Below, piece by piece: positions 50,445-58,646 of a stretch of 64,000 nucleotides of DNA. The notes below the pieces were generated by a model. That model was not told where the DNA came from. It was given only the letters and a program-made list of their open reading frames with translations, and made no database searches. Source of the stretch: Clostridiales bacterium (GTDB lineage Bacteria; Bacillota; Clostridia; Christensenellales; Borkfalkiaceae); assembly GCA_015069425.1 (NCBI GenBank), contig SVIP01000001.1, forward strand, positions 310,001-374,000. Reading direction: 5' to 3'. Position 1 is the stretch's first letter. The number at the start of each line of letters is the position of its first letter. Position numbers and translations under genes: made by a program.

Positions 50445-50484
50445 AAAATGGGTGAGCATATATGATATATGCTCACCCATTTTT
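50445..50484. terminator. Bidirectional terminator
   Basis: AAAATGGGTGAGCATATAT pairs with ATATATGCTCACCCATTTT, ending the YwaF-like gene (plus) and the phosphohexomutase gene (minus). Confidence 0.88.
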
Positions 50485-50497
50485 ATTTATCTCTATA

Positions 50498-52000
50498 TTA
50501 TTTTACAAATTCTAAAAGAGATTTAGCATCGAGTTTATCGTAATTCTTAATAAATTCTGCAAGTTCAGTAGCAATCTTTTTTGCACCGCTCTTATCGTTA
50601 CTTTCGATATTTAACGGTAACAACGGATCGTGAAGCGATAACCTGAGCAAGAACCAACCGTTTCCGTGGTCTTTATCAAGATTTACTCTCACACCCTCAT
50701 AATTGTTTTCCGCAAGTGACCAACCGTCCTTTTTCATTGCGTATAAGTTTAGTTCATCAATTACCTTTTGTCCGTAAGTCTTAAAATCTTCTAATAAAAT
50801 ATTCATTCTAAACTCAACGCTTTCTGCTGGTTCAGCAAGTGTTTCTATCAAAGATTCTAAGGTATAACCCTCTTTTCTTCCGCGTGCAAGTTCGATTAAA
50901 AGTTTTGTTACTAAATATGCACCGTCGTCTAAAAAGTAGTTTTCTTTTAACGCACCGTGTCCGCTAGTTTCAATAGCCAGTTGGCTATCTTGCCCCAATC
51001 CGTTTAGACGGATAGACTCGTTTATAACGTTACGGTAACCCCTCTTAAAGCGGTGATGAATACCACCTTTTTCTTTAATAAAATCTGCAAGTCCCGTTGA
51101 AGTTATAGAGTCGGTAACAATAGTCGTTCCAGGATATTCTCTTAATAAAATTGCAGAAAGCATTGCAATAATTCTATTACGATTAAGTTCGCTTCCGTCT
51201 GATAAAACTGCGCCAGCACGGTCAACGTCGGTGTCAAAAATTATACCTAGGTCAGCATTGTTTTCTCTTACCGCTTCAGTAATACTTTCCATTGCTTCTT
51301 TATTTTCAGGATTAGGAATGTGGTTGGGAAAACTTCCGTCCGGTTCTAAATAACGGCTACCAGTAGTGTCCGCTCCTAAAGGCTTAAGCACTTTGTCAAC
51401 GTAAAAACCTCCAGCACCATTACCAGCGTCTACAACGATTTTAAATCCGTCAAGTGGTTTATCTTCACCAGTTGCCGAGCGAATTTTATCGGCAAGAATT
51501 TTTGAATATGTATTCATAAATTCACCGTTCGCTAACGAGCCAACATTAAGTCCCGTAACTTCGTCGCTTTCAGCAAAGGCTAAAATTTGTTTAATATCTT
51601 CCTTTTCAAGCCCACCGTTTGCCGTAAAAAATTTAAATCCGTTACGGTTAAATGGTAAGTGGCTGGCGGTAATCATGACCGAACCGTCAAAATTATATCC
51701 GTCAGTTACCGTAGACATAAACATAGCAGGGGTGCTTGCCATACCGAAATCAGTCACTTTAATTCCACTTTCAACCATTGCAGAACAAATCCAATTACAA
51801 AGTTTTTCACCAGATAATCTACTATCTCTACCAACCGCAACTCTTAAATCGGTTTTGCCAGTCTTTTTAATAAGCCACAAAGCAAAACCTCTACCGATAT
51901 TTAAACAAACATCTTCGGTTAAATTTACGTTTTGTCCCTCAATACCCTCTAAGGCAACGCCACGAATATCACTACCGTTCTGCAACTTTTTATAATCCAT
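50498..52000 (-). CDS. Phosphomannomutase/phosphoglucomutase
   Basis: Alpha-D-phosphohexomutase of 500 aa, interconverting hexose 1- and 6-phosphates. The phosphoserine loop is TASHLPFNRNG, the metal loop DTDVDRAGAV, the sugar-binding loop ETSGHGALKENYFLDDGAY, and the phosphate-binding region lies near the C-terminus (GVRVNLDKD...). The variant serine-loop sequence (family more often TASHNP) defines a clostridial subgroup usually annotated as phosphomannomutase/phosphoglucomutase; glucosamine mutase GlmM is a less likely alternative. Promoter: TTGATT, 17-base spacer, TAAAAT (52059-52031). Confidence 0.93.
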   Translation of the reverse strand: MDYKKLQNGSDIRGVALEGIEGQNVNLTEDVCLNIGRGFALWLIKKTGKTDLRVAVGRDSRLSGEKLCNWICSAMVESGIKVTDFGMASTPAMFMSTVTDGYNFDGSVMITASHLPFNRNGFKFFTANGGLEKEDIKQILAFAESDEVTGLNVGSLANGEFMNTYSKILADKIRSATGEDKPLDGFKIVVDAGNGAGGFYVDKVLKPLGADTTGSRYLEPDGSFPNHIPNPENKEAMESITEAVRENNADLGIIFDTDVDRAGAVLSDGSELNRNRIIAMLSAILLREYPGTTIVTDSITSTGLADFIKEKGGIHHRFKRGYRNVINESIRLNGLGQDSQLAIETSGHGALKENYFLDDGAYLVTKLLIELARGRKEGYTLESLIETLAEPAESVEFRMNILLEDFKTYGQKVIDELNLYAMKKDGWSLAENNYEGVRVNLDKDHGNGWFLLRLSLHDPLLPLNIESNDKSGAKKIATELAEFIKNYDKLDAKSLLEFVK

Positions 52001-52030
52001 TGCTAATCTCCTAAAAAATTAATTATAATT

Positions 52031-52059
52031 ATTTTATCACAACTTTTCTTTAAAATCAA
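52031..52059 (-). promoter_or_regulatory. Phosphohexomutase promoter
   Basis: Minus strand TTGATT (52059-52054), 17-base spacer, TAAAAT (52036-52031). Confidence 0.7.
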
Positions 52060-52089
52060 TAAAACTACAAGACGATAATTATTACTTTA

Positions 52090-53394
52090 TTATTTATTTT
52101 CAGTAACAGTTTTACCGCTTATAATATTTTTAACGCAAGAAGCGTTAATTTTATAAAGTTTATAGAGTTCTTCTGTAGCAAGTCGTGTTTTTGCGACTGG
52201 TATATCTTTTGGCGGAAAACAATAGTATAGCGCATTGTTATCCCCTATACAAATAACGTCGCCAATCTCATACCAATAATAATCGGCATTTAGTCCATAG
52301 GAAGAAATTGCTTTTTGAGTGTAGGAAAGTTTCCCATCGCACCCTGTCAAACAAAAACCCTCTAAAGTATGCTTTAATCGTCCGCTACCCACCATATATA
52401 ACGCTTTATAATCAAGCATTATCCCTATAGAAACAGGAACGTCTAAAGTATATTCCCCTGATAAAAGTTCTTCTCTGACCTTTTGCCTTTCCCATTCGTA
52501 CCAGTCGGGAATATGCGAAAATTCCGTATTACCGTCATCTGCTTTTAGTTCGCCAAATTCAGTTAAAGTATACGACTTACCGCAGTGGTCACAATAAAGT
52601 TTAGTGCCTTCTCCACGCATTTTCCCCTCAGTGTTGCAATTTGCACAGCGATATATAATGCGTTCCAATCCGTCCGCTCTAAACGGCTCCGACACGGAAA
52701 GTCCAGTCTCTTTTTGCCATAAAAAATTATCAAAAGAAAATGCTAGCCTAATTTTCTCATTAATAGTTTCAATGGGAAATTCTTTTATTTGTTCTTTTGT
52801 AAAAAGTTGTTCCACGTGTGCACTTACTGGCACTCTTCTGATTTTAAGACCGTTATATAACGGATCTCGGTGAAACGCCCCTTTAGTTTGAATATAAATA
52901 ACAGGCACGTCTAAAATCTTAAGAAGTCTACCAAAATTTTCAGGAAGAGCAGTGGCTTTTCCGTCAAACGAATACCCCGCTTCAGGATACATCAAAACGC
53001 TTATTTTCTTTTTTTTAAGCGCATATTTCATATCGTTTATAAGGCTAACGTCGCTTACAAATTTTTTTGTAGGTACACAACCGATTCTTGTCATAAGCCA
53101 TTTCTTTCCTACAAGTGCATCGTGTGTGCATACGATAGAAAACGGCATAGGATATAATATTCCGTGCGCAATTTTAAGGTCGATAAAACTTGAGTGATTC
53201 ATTAATATTAAGTAAGGACCTTTACGCTTATCAATTTGACCTGTAAACTTAAACCTTGCTTTTCTTAAATCCATTTGAGAAAGCATGCGCACGAGCGTTC
53301 TAAAAAATATGGACGGTTTTTTAGGCTTAATTTTTTTGGCTTTTGGCAAAGCCATAACTTCATCGTATGATTTATAAACTGTTTTAATCTTCAT
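52090..53394 (-). CDS. PlsC-like acyltransferase with C-terminal zinc ribbon
   Basis: A 434-aa protein. Residues 50-230 are an acylglycerol-phosphate acyltransferase (PlsC) domain with the catalytic NHSSFID (HxxxxD) and YPEAGYSFDGK in place of the usual FPEGTRS. From about 245 a zinc ribbon follows (YRCANCNTEG...LYCDHCG, two CxxC pairs), then a 140-residue beta-rich domain of unknown kind. The added ribbon and C-terminal domain are not part of standard PlsC. It probably makes phosphatidic acid or acylates another glycerol-phosphate lipid at the membrane. Promoter: TTGCTA, 17-base spacer, TAAAAT (53447-53419). Confidence 0.85.
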   Translation of the reverse strand: MKIKTVYKSYDEVMALPKAKKIKPKKPSIFFRTLVRMLSQMDLRKARFKFTGQIDKRKGPYLILMNHSSFIDLKIAHGILYPMPFSIVCTHDALVGKKWLMTRIGCVPTKKFVSDVSLINDMKYALKKKKISVLMYPEAGYSFDGKATALPENFGRLLKILDVPVIYIQTKGAFHRDPLYNGLKIRRVPVSAHVEQLFTKEQIKEFPIETINEKIRLAFSFDNFLWQKETGLSVSEPFRADGLERIIYRCANCNTEGKMRGEGTKLYCDHCGKSYTLTEFGELKADDGNTEFSHIPDWYEWERQKVREELLSGEYTLDVPVSIGIMLDYKALYMVGSGRLKHTLEGFCLTGCDGKLSYTQKAISSYGLNADYYWYEIGDVICIGDNNALYYCFPPKDIPVAKTRLATEELYKLYKINASCVKNIISGKTVTENK

Positions 53395-53418
53395 AATTTC
53401 CCCTTAACTTACTAAATT

Positions 53419-53447
53419 ATTTTACTATATTATAAAGATTTTAGCAA
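53419..53447 (-). promoter_or_regulatory. PlsC-like gene promoter
   Basis: Minus strand TTGCTA (53447-53442), 17-base spacer, TAAAAT (53424-53419). Confidence 0.6.
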
Positions 53448-53470
53448 TAATTTAAACCATTAAAAATAAA

Positions 53471-53497
53471 AAACGGCATCTTTTAAAAAGATACCGC
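53471..53497 (-). terminator. CDF gene terminator
   Basis: CGG-c-ATCTTTT and AAAAGAT-a-CCG pair; on the minus strand TTTTTTATTTTTA follows. Confidence 0.7.
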
Positions 53498-53530
53498 TCT
53501 ATTCCAATTAAACTTTTATTTTTATTGTTA

Positions 53531-54415
53531 TTAATGATGATGGTGACAGTGATTATGCTCGTGCTTTATAACACACTCTTTTTCCAAGCATTTTTCAGAC
53601 ACCGTTTCAATCTCTACCGTTGCGTGCAAAACCCCGTGCTCGTTCAATTCAGCCTTAACCTGATTTTTAATATTTTCGTCATAATTGTTTACAACCACGT
53701 GCAAAGTAGCAATACAATTTTCGCCATCTAATGACCAAGCGTGAAAATGGTGAACGTCAAGCACCCCATCTAGCTCTAAAACATGTTCTTTCAACTGCCC
53801 AACTTCAATCTTTTTTGGAACTTTCAATAAAAACATATCTAAAATCTCACCTAGACTCTTTATTGCATTAAAAAGAACGAATATGGCAACTAAAATTGAT
53901 AAAATACCATCTAAAACATAAAAATTCGTAAATTTCATCACTACTGCGCCAATTAAAATTATAGCCCACCCTAAAAGGTCTTCAATCATATGCAAGTTGA
54001 CGGCTTTTTGATTAATTGAATGCCCACCGTGTGTAAAATATGTAGCAAGAAAATTGACAACAAGCCCTATTATCGCTAAAATTATCATACTATCGTATTC
54101 AATTAAAATAGGATTAAACAGTCTATTAATCGCATTATAAATAACTATTAAAGAGCCTATTGTTAAAATAAGTATAGTTATTACTCCACCTAATACCGAA
54201 TAGCGTACATAGCCGTATGTATAAACTTTATCGGGTTTCCTTTTGCTTATTTTTTCAAACAAATACGAAAGCCCGATACTAACAGCATCGCCAAAATCAT
54301 GCACAGCGTCAGATATTATTGCTATGCTCCCTGTAAATATCCCACCAACAACCTCAACTATTGAGAATAATAAATTTAATATAAATGCTATAAAAATATT
54401 TTTTTCAGTTTTCAT
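53531..54415 (-). CDS. Cation diffusion facilitator (Zn/Cd/Co exporter)
   Basis: Metal/proton antiporter of 294 aa with six membrane helices. Metal-site motifs are ISDAVHDFGDAVSIGLSYL (helix II, H-x-x-x-D type) and HMIEDLLGWAIILIGA (helix V); the cytoplasmic C-terminal domain has VHHFHAWSLDGENCIATLHV, and the protein ends in a His-rich tail (HEHNHCHHHH) that would collect zinc. The start at 54415 has AAAGGAG upstream; an ATG 32 codons earlier has none. It is divergent from the TetR-family gene at 54574, with shared operator-like repeats between, so metal- or toxin-responsive repression is likely. Confidence 0.93.
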   Translation of the reverse strand: MKTEKNIFIAFILNLLFSIVEVVGGIFTGSIAIISDAVHDFGDAVSIGLSYLFEKISKRKPDKVYTYGYVRYSVLGGVITILILTIGSLIVIYNAINRLFNPILIEYDSMIILAIIGLVVNFLATYFTHGGHSINQKAVNLHMIEDLLGWAIILIGAVVMKFTNFYVLDGILSILVAIFVLFNAIKSLGEILDMFLLKVPKKIEVGQLKEHVLELDGVLDVHHFHAWSLDGENCIATLHVVVNNYDENIKNQVKAELNEHGVLHATVEIETVSEKCLEKECVIKHEHNHCHHHH

Positions 54416-54473
54416 TTCTTCTCCTTTGACTTTATTATAACTTTTTAGTACAATAAGTATAATATTGAACATA

Positions 54474-54549
54474 TTGTTCGGTAATATTCTAACATATTTA
54501 ATTGAAATCAAGACTATACAATATTACTAGGAAATTCAATACCGAACAA
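54474..54549. promoter_or_regulatory. Paired operator-like repeats between CDF and tetR genes
   Basis: TTGTTCGGTA (54474-54483) recurs in inverted orientation as TACCGAACAA (54540-54549), 66 bp apart centre to centre. The first copy also sits in a GAACA-tat-TGTTC palindrome. Position between divergent genes suggests TetR operators for both promoters. Confidence 0.6.
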
Positions 54550-54573
54550 ATTCAACAAAAAGTATGGTAAGTT

Positions 54574-55126
54574 ATGGATAGAAGACAACGTAAAACTAGA
54601 GAATCAATATTTAAAGCGTTTATTTTTTTGTTATCAAAGAAAAATTTCAACAACATAACGGTAGGTGAAATAATTAAAATTGCAGACGTTGGCAGAGCCA
54701 CTTTTTACTCGCACTTTGAAACTAAAGATTATTTATTAAAAGACTTATGTTCAGAGTTATTTGACCATATTTTTTACACGGAAACAGATAATAATGCTGA
54801 GCATTTTAATATTTTTTCTTGTGATGCAAATGACTTTGTTTTTTTACACTTATTTAAACATATTAAGAAAAACGACAATAATATTTGTAAACTTTTATCT
54901 TCTAAAAACAATCAACTATTTTTAGAGTATTTTAAAAGCGGTGTCAAAAAGTTAGTAGTAATGCATCTAGGTGAATTTAAAAAAAAGAAAGCCACCGATT
55001 GTCCCTGAAGATTTTTGGATTGACCATATAACTGAAACTTTTATCAATACGCTACGCTGGTGGATTAATAGCAAAATGTCCCAATCCCCTGAATTAATTA
55101 CAGAATATTTTTTACAAACGGTATAA
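54574..55126 (+). pseudogene. TetR-family regulator, frameshifted at an 8-A run
   Basis: The uninterrupted frame (54574-55008) gives 144 aa: a normal TetR helix-turn-helix (TVGEIIKIADVGRATFYSHF, residues 29-48) and most of a ligand domain, ending abnormally KKKKATDCP. At the run of eight A (54979-54986) a change of one base leads into a frame that continues as VPEDFWIDHITETFINTLRW and ends EYFLQTV at 55124-55126. The joined product of about 183 aa has typical TetR length and a typical C-terminal helix. So the gene carries one extra A relative to an intact form, through mutation, assembly error, or a slippery site that yields both products by transcriptional slippage. It is divergent from the CDF exporter. 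Confidence 0.8.
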
Positions 55127-55128
55127 TT

Positions 55129-55163
55129 AAACCGCAGACAGATTTCAAATCTGTCTGCGGTTT
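55129..55163. terminator. Bidirectional terminator
   Basis: AAACCGCAGACAGATTT and AAATCTGTCTGCGGTTT form a perfect 17-bp stem with a one-base gap (as DNA palindrome), serving the tetR gene (plus) and the VTT gene (minus). Confidence 0.88.
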
Positions 55164-55174
55164 CTTTTTTATTA

Positions 55175-55894
55175 TTATTTTTTCTTTTTATGTTTTAGTA
55201 GTTTATTGATAAATTTATCAAAAATACCATTTAGTTTATCCGCATGCTTTATTCCTAATACAAAAATAGCAATACTTATTATGCTAATTAGCGCTATAAA
55301 TACCCAGCCAAATCCATTATAAGGAATAACTTCTCCCGACATAAAAAGTAGCGTTCCACCAATAGAAGTCGCACGAGTTATTAGTTGCATTACTAAAAAT
55401 GCCATAAAACTAATAGGCAAAATTCCCGCAATTGAACAAAGTAAATCGTCTGGGAATAACGGCAATAAAAAGGCAAAAAACAGAAAGACTTTTTCTCTAC
55501 CTTTTAATCTTTTAATCCAACCATCTGCAACTTCTTTTCCCCCTGCCACCCAATTTATAAAAGGTCTACCAATAAGTCTGCCGAGATAAAAGCCTACTAT
55601 TGCCCCTATTAACATTCCTATATACGAGTATAGAAATGATAGCCACGGTCCAAAAATATAATTCCCCGCAAGAATAGTTACCGCCCCTGGTATAGGCACG
55701 AAAGTAACTTGCAAAAAAGAAATTACAATAAACACTAATGGTGCAATCGCACCCGAAGATTCAATATAATCTTGTATTTGCTCTCTTGACAGTTTAGTTA
55801 TACCGTACGCATTAAAAAATATATAGGCAATTACTAAAACGGTTAAAATAACAATACAAGAAAAAACTAATCTTAACACCGATTTTTTATCCAT
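55175..55894 (-). CDS. VTT/DedA-family membrane protein (TVP38/TMEM64 type)
   Basis: A 239-aa membrane protein of the VTT (SNARE-associated, PF09335-type) family, linked in bacteria to undecaprenyl-phosphate or phospholipid flipping. After one N-terminal helix come the family blocks VTFVPIPGAVTILAGNYIFG, GAIVGFYLGRLIGR, and LFPDDLLCSIAGILPISFMAF with the conserved Pro-Asp-Asp. The C-terminus is very basic (LLKHKKKK). It ends at the bidirectional terminator shared with the tetR gene. Substrate is uncertain. Confidence 0.88.
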   Translation of the reverse strand: MDKKSVLRLVFSCIVILTVLVIAYIFFNAYGITKLSREQIQDYIESSGAIAPLVFIVISFLQVTFVPIPGAVTILAGNYIFGPWLSFLYSYIGMLIGAIVGFYLGRLIGRPFINWVAGGKEVADGWIKRLKGREKVFLFFAFLLPLFPDDLLCSIAGILPISFMAFLVMQLITRATSIGGTLLFMSGEVIPYNGFGWVFIALISIISIAIFVLGIKHADKLNGIFDKFINKLLKHKKKK

Positions 55895-55943
55895 AAAACC
55901 CCATAATAATATATTGCCACAAAAATATAAAATTAACCAAAAA

Positions 55944-55965
55944 AAAGGCAGTTTACACTGCCTTT
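55944..55965 (-). terminator. Terminator of the second ligase gene
   Basis: AAAGGCAGT and ACTGCCTTT flank a short loop; eight T follow on the minus strand. Confidence 0.8.
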
Positions 55966-55970
55966 AATCT

Positions 55971-58238
55971 TTATAACTTATTTCTTTGAATTTTACCACT
56001 TATAGTTTTGGGAAGTTCATCACGGAATACTACCACTCTTGGATATTTATAAGGTGCAGTATGGTCTTTAACGTATTTTTGAATTTCTTTCTTTAATTCT
56101 TCAGTGCCTTCAGTGCCTTTTGTTAAAACAATGCTTGCTTTAACAACTTGTCCACGCACTTCGTCAGGAACAGCAGAAACACCACATTCTAAAACGTATG
56201 GAAGTTCCATTATTACACTTTCAATTTCAAATGGTCCGATACGATATCCACTTGACTTAATAACGTCGTCAACACGACCAACGTACCAAAAATATCCGTC
56301 TTCGTCACGCCAAGCAGTATCTCCCGTGTGATATAAACCGTCATGCCAAGCATCGCTAGTTTTTCCTTCGTCACAATAATATTCTCTAAATAAACCACAA
56401 GGAACTTCTTTGTCGGTATGAATAACAATTTCGCCAACTTCACCAGCAGGAACGCTGTTACCGTCAGCGTCAACAACGTCAACGTCGTATTGTGGGTTCG
56501 CCTTACCCATCGCACCGATTTTAGGCGTCGTTCCGTACAGATTTGCGATAGCAAGGGTAGTTTCCGTTTGACCGAATCCTTCCATTATTTCTAAGCCAGT
56601 CGCTTCTTTAAACTTGTTAAATACTTCTGGATTTAATGCTTCTCCAGCGGTAGTCATATGATGTATAGAAGATAAATCATACTTTGAAAGGTCGCCACGA
56701 ATTAACATTCTAAGCATGGTAGGAGGAGCACAGAAAGTTGTGATATTATATTTTGCAAACATAGGAAGCAAGTCGTTTTCATCAAACTTATCAAAGTCAT
56801 AAACGAATACTGCTCCTTCACAAAGCCATTGACCATATAATTTACCCCAAAGTGATTTACCCCAACCAGTATCAGAAATGGTTAAGTGCAATCCATCTCT
56901 TTCGCAACAATGCCAATATTTAGCCGTTACATAGTGACCTAAAGCATAAGTGTGTTTGTGCGATGCCATTTTAGGATTGCCAGTAGTTCCCGAAGTAAAG
57001 AACATAAGTGCTGCTTCATCACCACAAGAAGAATCATTAGAACGCTCGAATTTTCCTGAAAACAAGCAATATTCTTTATCAAAATCGTGCCAACCTTCTT
57101 TCGCCCCGCCAACCATAAGAAGTTTTTCAACTTGCGGACATTTTTTTGCAGCACTTTGCGCATAAGTATAAGTATCTCCATCAGCCGTGCAAACGATTGC
57201 TTTTACGCCAGCCGAATTATATCTATACTCAAAGTCGTGTTCCTTAAGTTGATTAGTTGCAGGGATTGCAACTGCACCGATTTTGTGAAGCGCAACCATA
57301 CAGAACCAGAACTGATAATGACGTTTAAGAACGAGCATGACCTTGTCGCCACGTTTAATTCCAAGAGAAGTAAAATAGTTTGCAACTTGATTTGATGCAC
57401 GCTTAATATCTTTAAACATAAATCTGCGTTCATTTTTATATTTGTCCAAATGCAACATTGCAAGTTTTTCAGGATATTTTTCAGCAATTCCGTCAACGAT
57501 ATCAAAACCAAAGTTAAAAGTTTCCGTGTTCTTAAACTTAATTGACTGTAGCCTACCGTCTGCATCTTCTTTTGTATCAACAAACTTTTCACAAACTAAT
57601 TTTTCGCTTGTTTTTGCGTTCATAACGCTCTTTCTTACAACTGTTTCTGCAGAATTATCACCAGACATAACAACTGCAACGAAAGTGCAATTTTCCCCGT
57701 CAACGGCTATCATACCATGAGGCATAGAAGAATTATAGTAAATGCTATCACCTTCTTCTAAAACCTCCACGTGGTCACCAACTTGAACTTTAAGTTTACC
57801 GCTTAAAACTAGGTCAAACTCTTGACCGCTATGTGTGGTTAAATGTATAGGTTTATTTTGCTGAGATTGAGAATACTCGTAAGTAACGTAATACGGCTCA
57901 GCAAGTTTATCTTTAAATTTTGGAGCAAGATTTGCAATATCAATGCCGTCTTCTTTTGCAGTTTCTTGACCTTGACCTTTTCTAGTCACAGTATAAGTCG
58001 AAAGACGTGCAGAACTACCCTCTAAAAGGTCGGTCATATCAACCTTAAGTGCCAAAGCGCATTTATGAATAAAAGAAAAAGGAATGTCGACCTTTCCACT
58101 TTCATAAGATAAATATTGATTTTCTTCCACATCAGTTTTTTCAGCCATTTCTTTTGTAGAAAAGCCAATAATCTCACGCAACTCCTTAATTCTTGTTGCA
58201 ATCTCCGATAACTGAGTTAAAGTGTTGTTTGTGTTCAT
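55971..58238 (-). CDS. HTH-cupin-acyl-CoA ligase (T-box controlled, predicted isoleucine-linked)
   Basis: A 755-aa paralogue of the protein at 27930-30224, similar along its whole length. Residues 13-70 are an XRE-type HTH (IREL-like core ELREIIGFSTKEMAEKTDV), about 120-195 a cupin (THSGQEFDLVLSGKLKVQVG, then GDSIYYNSSMPHG), and about 225-755 the AMP-forming ligase with TSGTTGNPK, GFGQTET, YHTGDTAWRDEDG, YWYVGRVDDVIKSSGYRIGP-type hinge (here FWYVGRVDDV) and SGKIQR with the catalytic lysine. The ribosome site is AAGGAGG. Its T-box (58271-58542) reads as isoleucine-specific. 2-Methylbutyrate is the favoured substrate by analogy with the isoleucine carbon skeleton and with branched-acid preference in some MACS enzymes; this is inference. 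Confidence 0.88.
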   Translation of the reverse strand: MNTNNTLTQLSEIATRIKELREIIGFSTKEMAEKTDVEENQYLSYESGKVDIPFSFIHKCALALKVDMTDLLEGSSARLSTYTVTRKGQGQETAKEDGIDIANLAPKFKDKLAEPYYVTYEYSQSQQNKPIHLTTHSGQEFDLVLSGKLKVQVGDHVEVLEEGDSIYYNSSMPHGMIAVDGENCTFVAVVMSGDNSAETVVRKSVMNAKTSEKLVCEKFVDTKEDADGRLQSIKFKNTETFNFGFDIVDGIAEKYPEKLAMLHLDKYKNERRFMFKDIKRASNQVANYFTSLGIKRGDKVMLVLKRHYQFWFCMVALHKIGAVAIPATNQLKEHDFEYRYNSAGVKAIVCTADGDTYTYAQSAAKKCPQVEKLLMVGGAKEGWHDFDKEYCLFSGKFERSNDSSCGDEAALMFFTSGTTGNPKMASHKHTYALGHYVTAKYWHCCERDGLHLTISDTGWGKSLWGKLYGQWLCEGAVFVYDFDKFDENDLLPMFAKYNITTFCAPPTMLRMLIRGDLSKYDLSSIHHMTTAGEALNPEVFNKFKEATGLEIMEGFGQTETTLAIANLYGTTPKIGAMGKANPQYDVDVVDADGNSVPAGEVGEIVIHTDKEVPCGLFREYYCDEGKTSDAWHDGLYHTGDTAWRDEDGYFWYVGRVDDVIKSSGYRIGPFEIESVIMELPYVLECGVSAVPDEVRGQVVKASIVLTKGTEGTEELKKEIQKYVKDHTAPYKYPRVVVFRDELPKTISGKIQRNKL

Positions 58239-58270
58239 GGTTACATACCTCCTTAAAAATAATTAAAAAT

Positions 58271-58542
58271 AAAAAATTCGTCTCAAATTTCTTTGAGACG
58301 AATGTATTACACTCGCGGTACCACTCAAATTGTAGTTAAATAATACTACCACTTTAGAGTCCAACAACTCCTATGCACTGACGTAGCAAACACGGAAAAC
58401 GCCTACTCGAAATACTCTTTGGGGTTTTCAGCTCGGAAGTGATAAGATTTCCATCGGTTTTTATCGGGATTACACCGTCCCCGACTCTCTTTGAAAAACG
58501 CTTGACAGAATCCGTCTTCGTCTTAGCTTTTATATTAATAAC
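58271..58542 (-). promoter_or_regulatory. T-box riboswitch, specifier read as ATC (Ile)
   Basis: Minus-strand leader homologous in layout to the one at 30244-30508. Lower Stem I helix GAAG/CTTC, with ATC (58443-58441) plus the conserved purine A just before CTTCC on the 3' side; upper helix GATT/AATC brackets the specifier loop. The AGAGAG bulge and distal loop GGGGACGGTGTAATCCC are present. T-box TTTGAGTGGTACCGCG (about 58329-58314) has UGGU, fitting discriminator A, which excludes Ser or Asn readings. Terminator TTCGTCTCAAA/TTTGAGACGAA (58302-58277) plus six T; TTTGAG can pair with CTCAAA as antiterminator. Confidence 0.88.
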
Positions 58543-58548
58543 ATAAAA

Positions 58549-58577
58549 AGTTTAACATTATCTAAAAAGAATGTCAA
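58549..58577 (-). promoter_or_regulatory. Promoter of the second T-box/ligase unit
   Basis: Minus strand TTGACA (58577-58572), 17-base spacer, TAAACT (58554-58549); start near 58542. Confidence 0.75.
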
Positions 58578-58646
58578 ATATTTTTTAATATAATTTTAAA
58601 TTTTTATTAAAGGGCACTACAAAATTTTCGATAATATTTGAGAGTA

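Noticed and set aside
58470-58490. Reading the shared AATC in the distal part of both T-boxes as the specifier (Asn, Ile or Ser)
   Set aside because: These bases lie in the terminal loop of Stem I, equivalent to the GGCGGUGUAAG loop of glyQS, not in the specifier loop. The UGGU T-box bulge also excludes tRNAs with discriminator G such as Ser and Asn.
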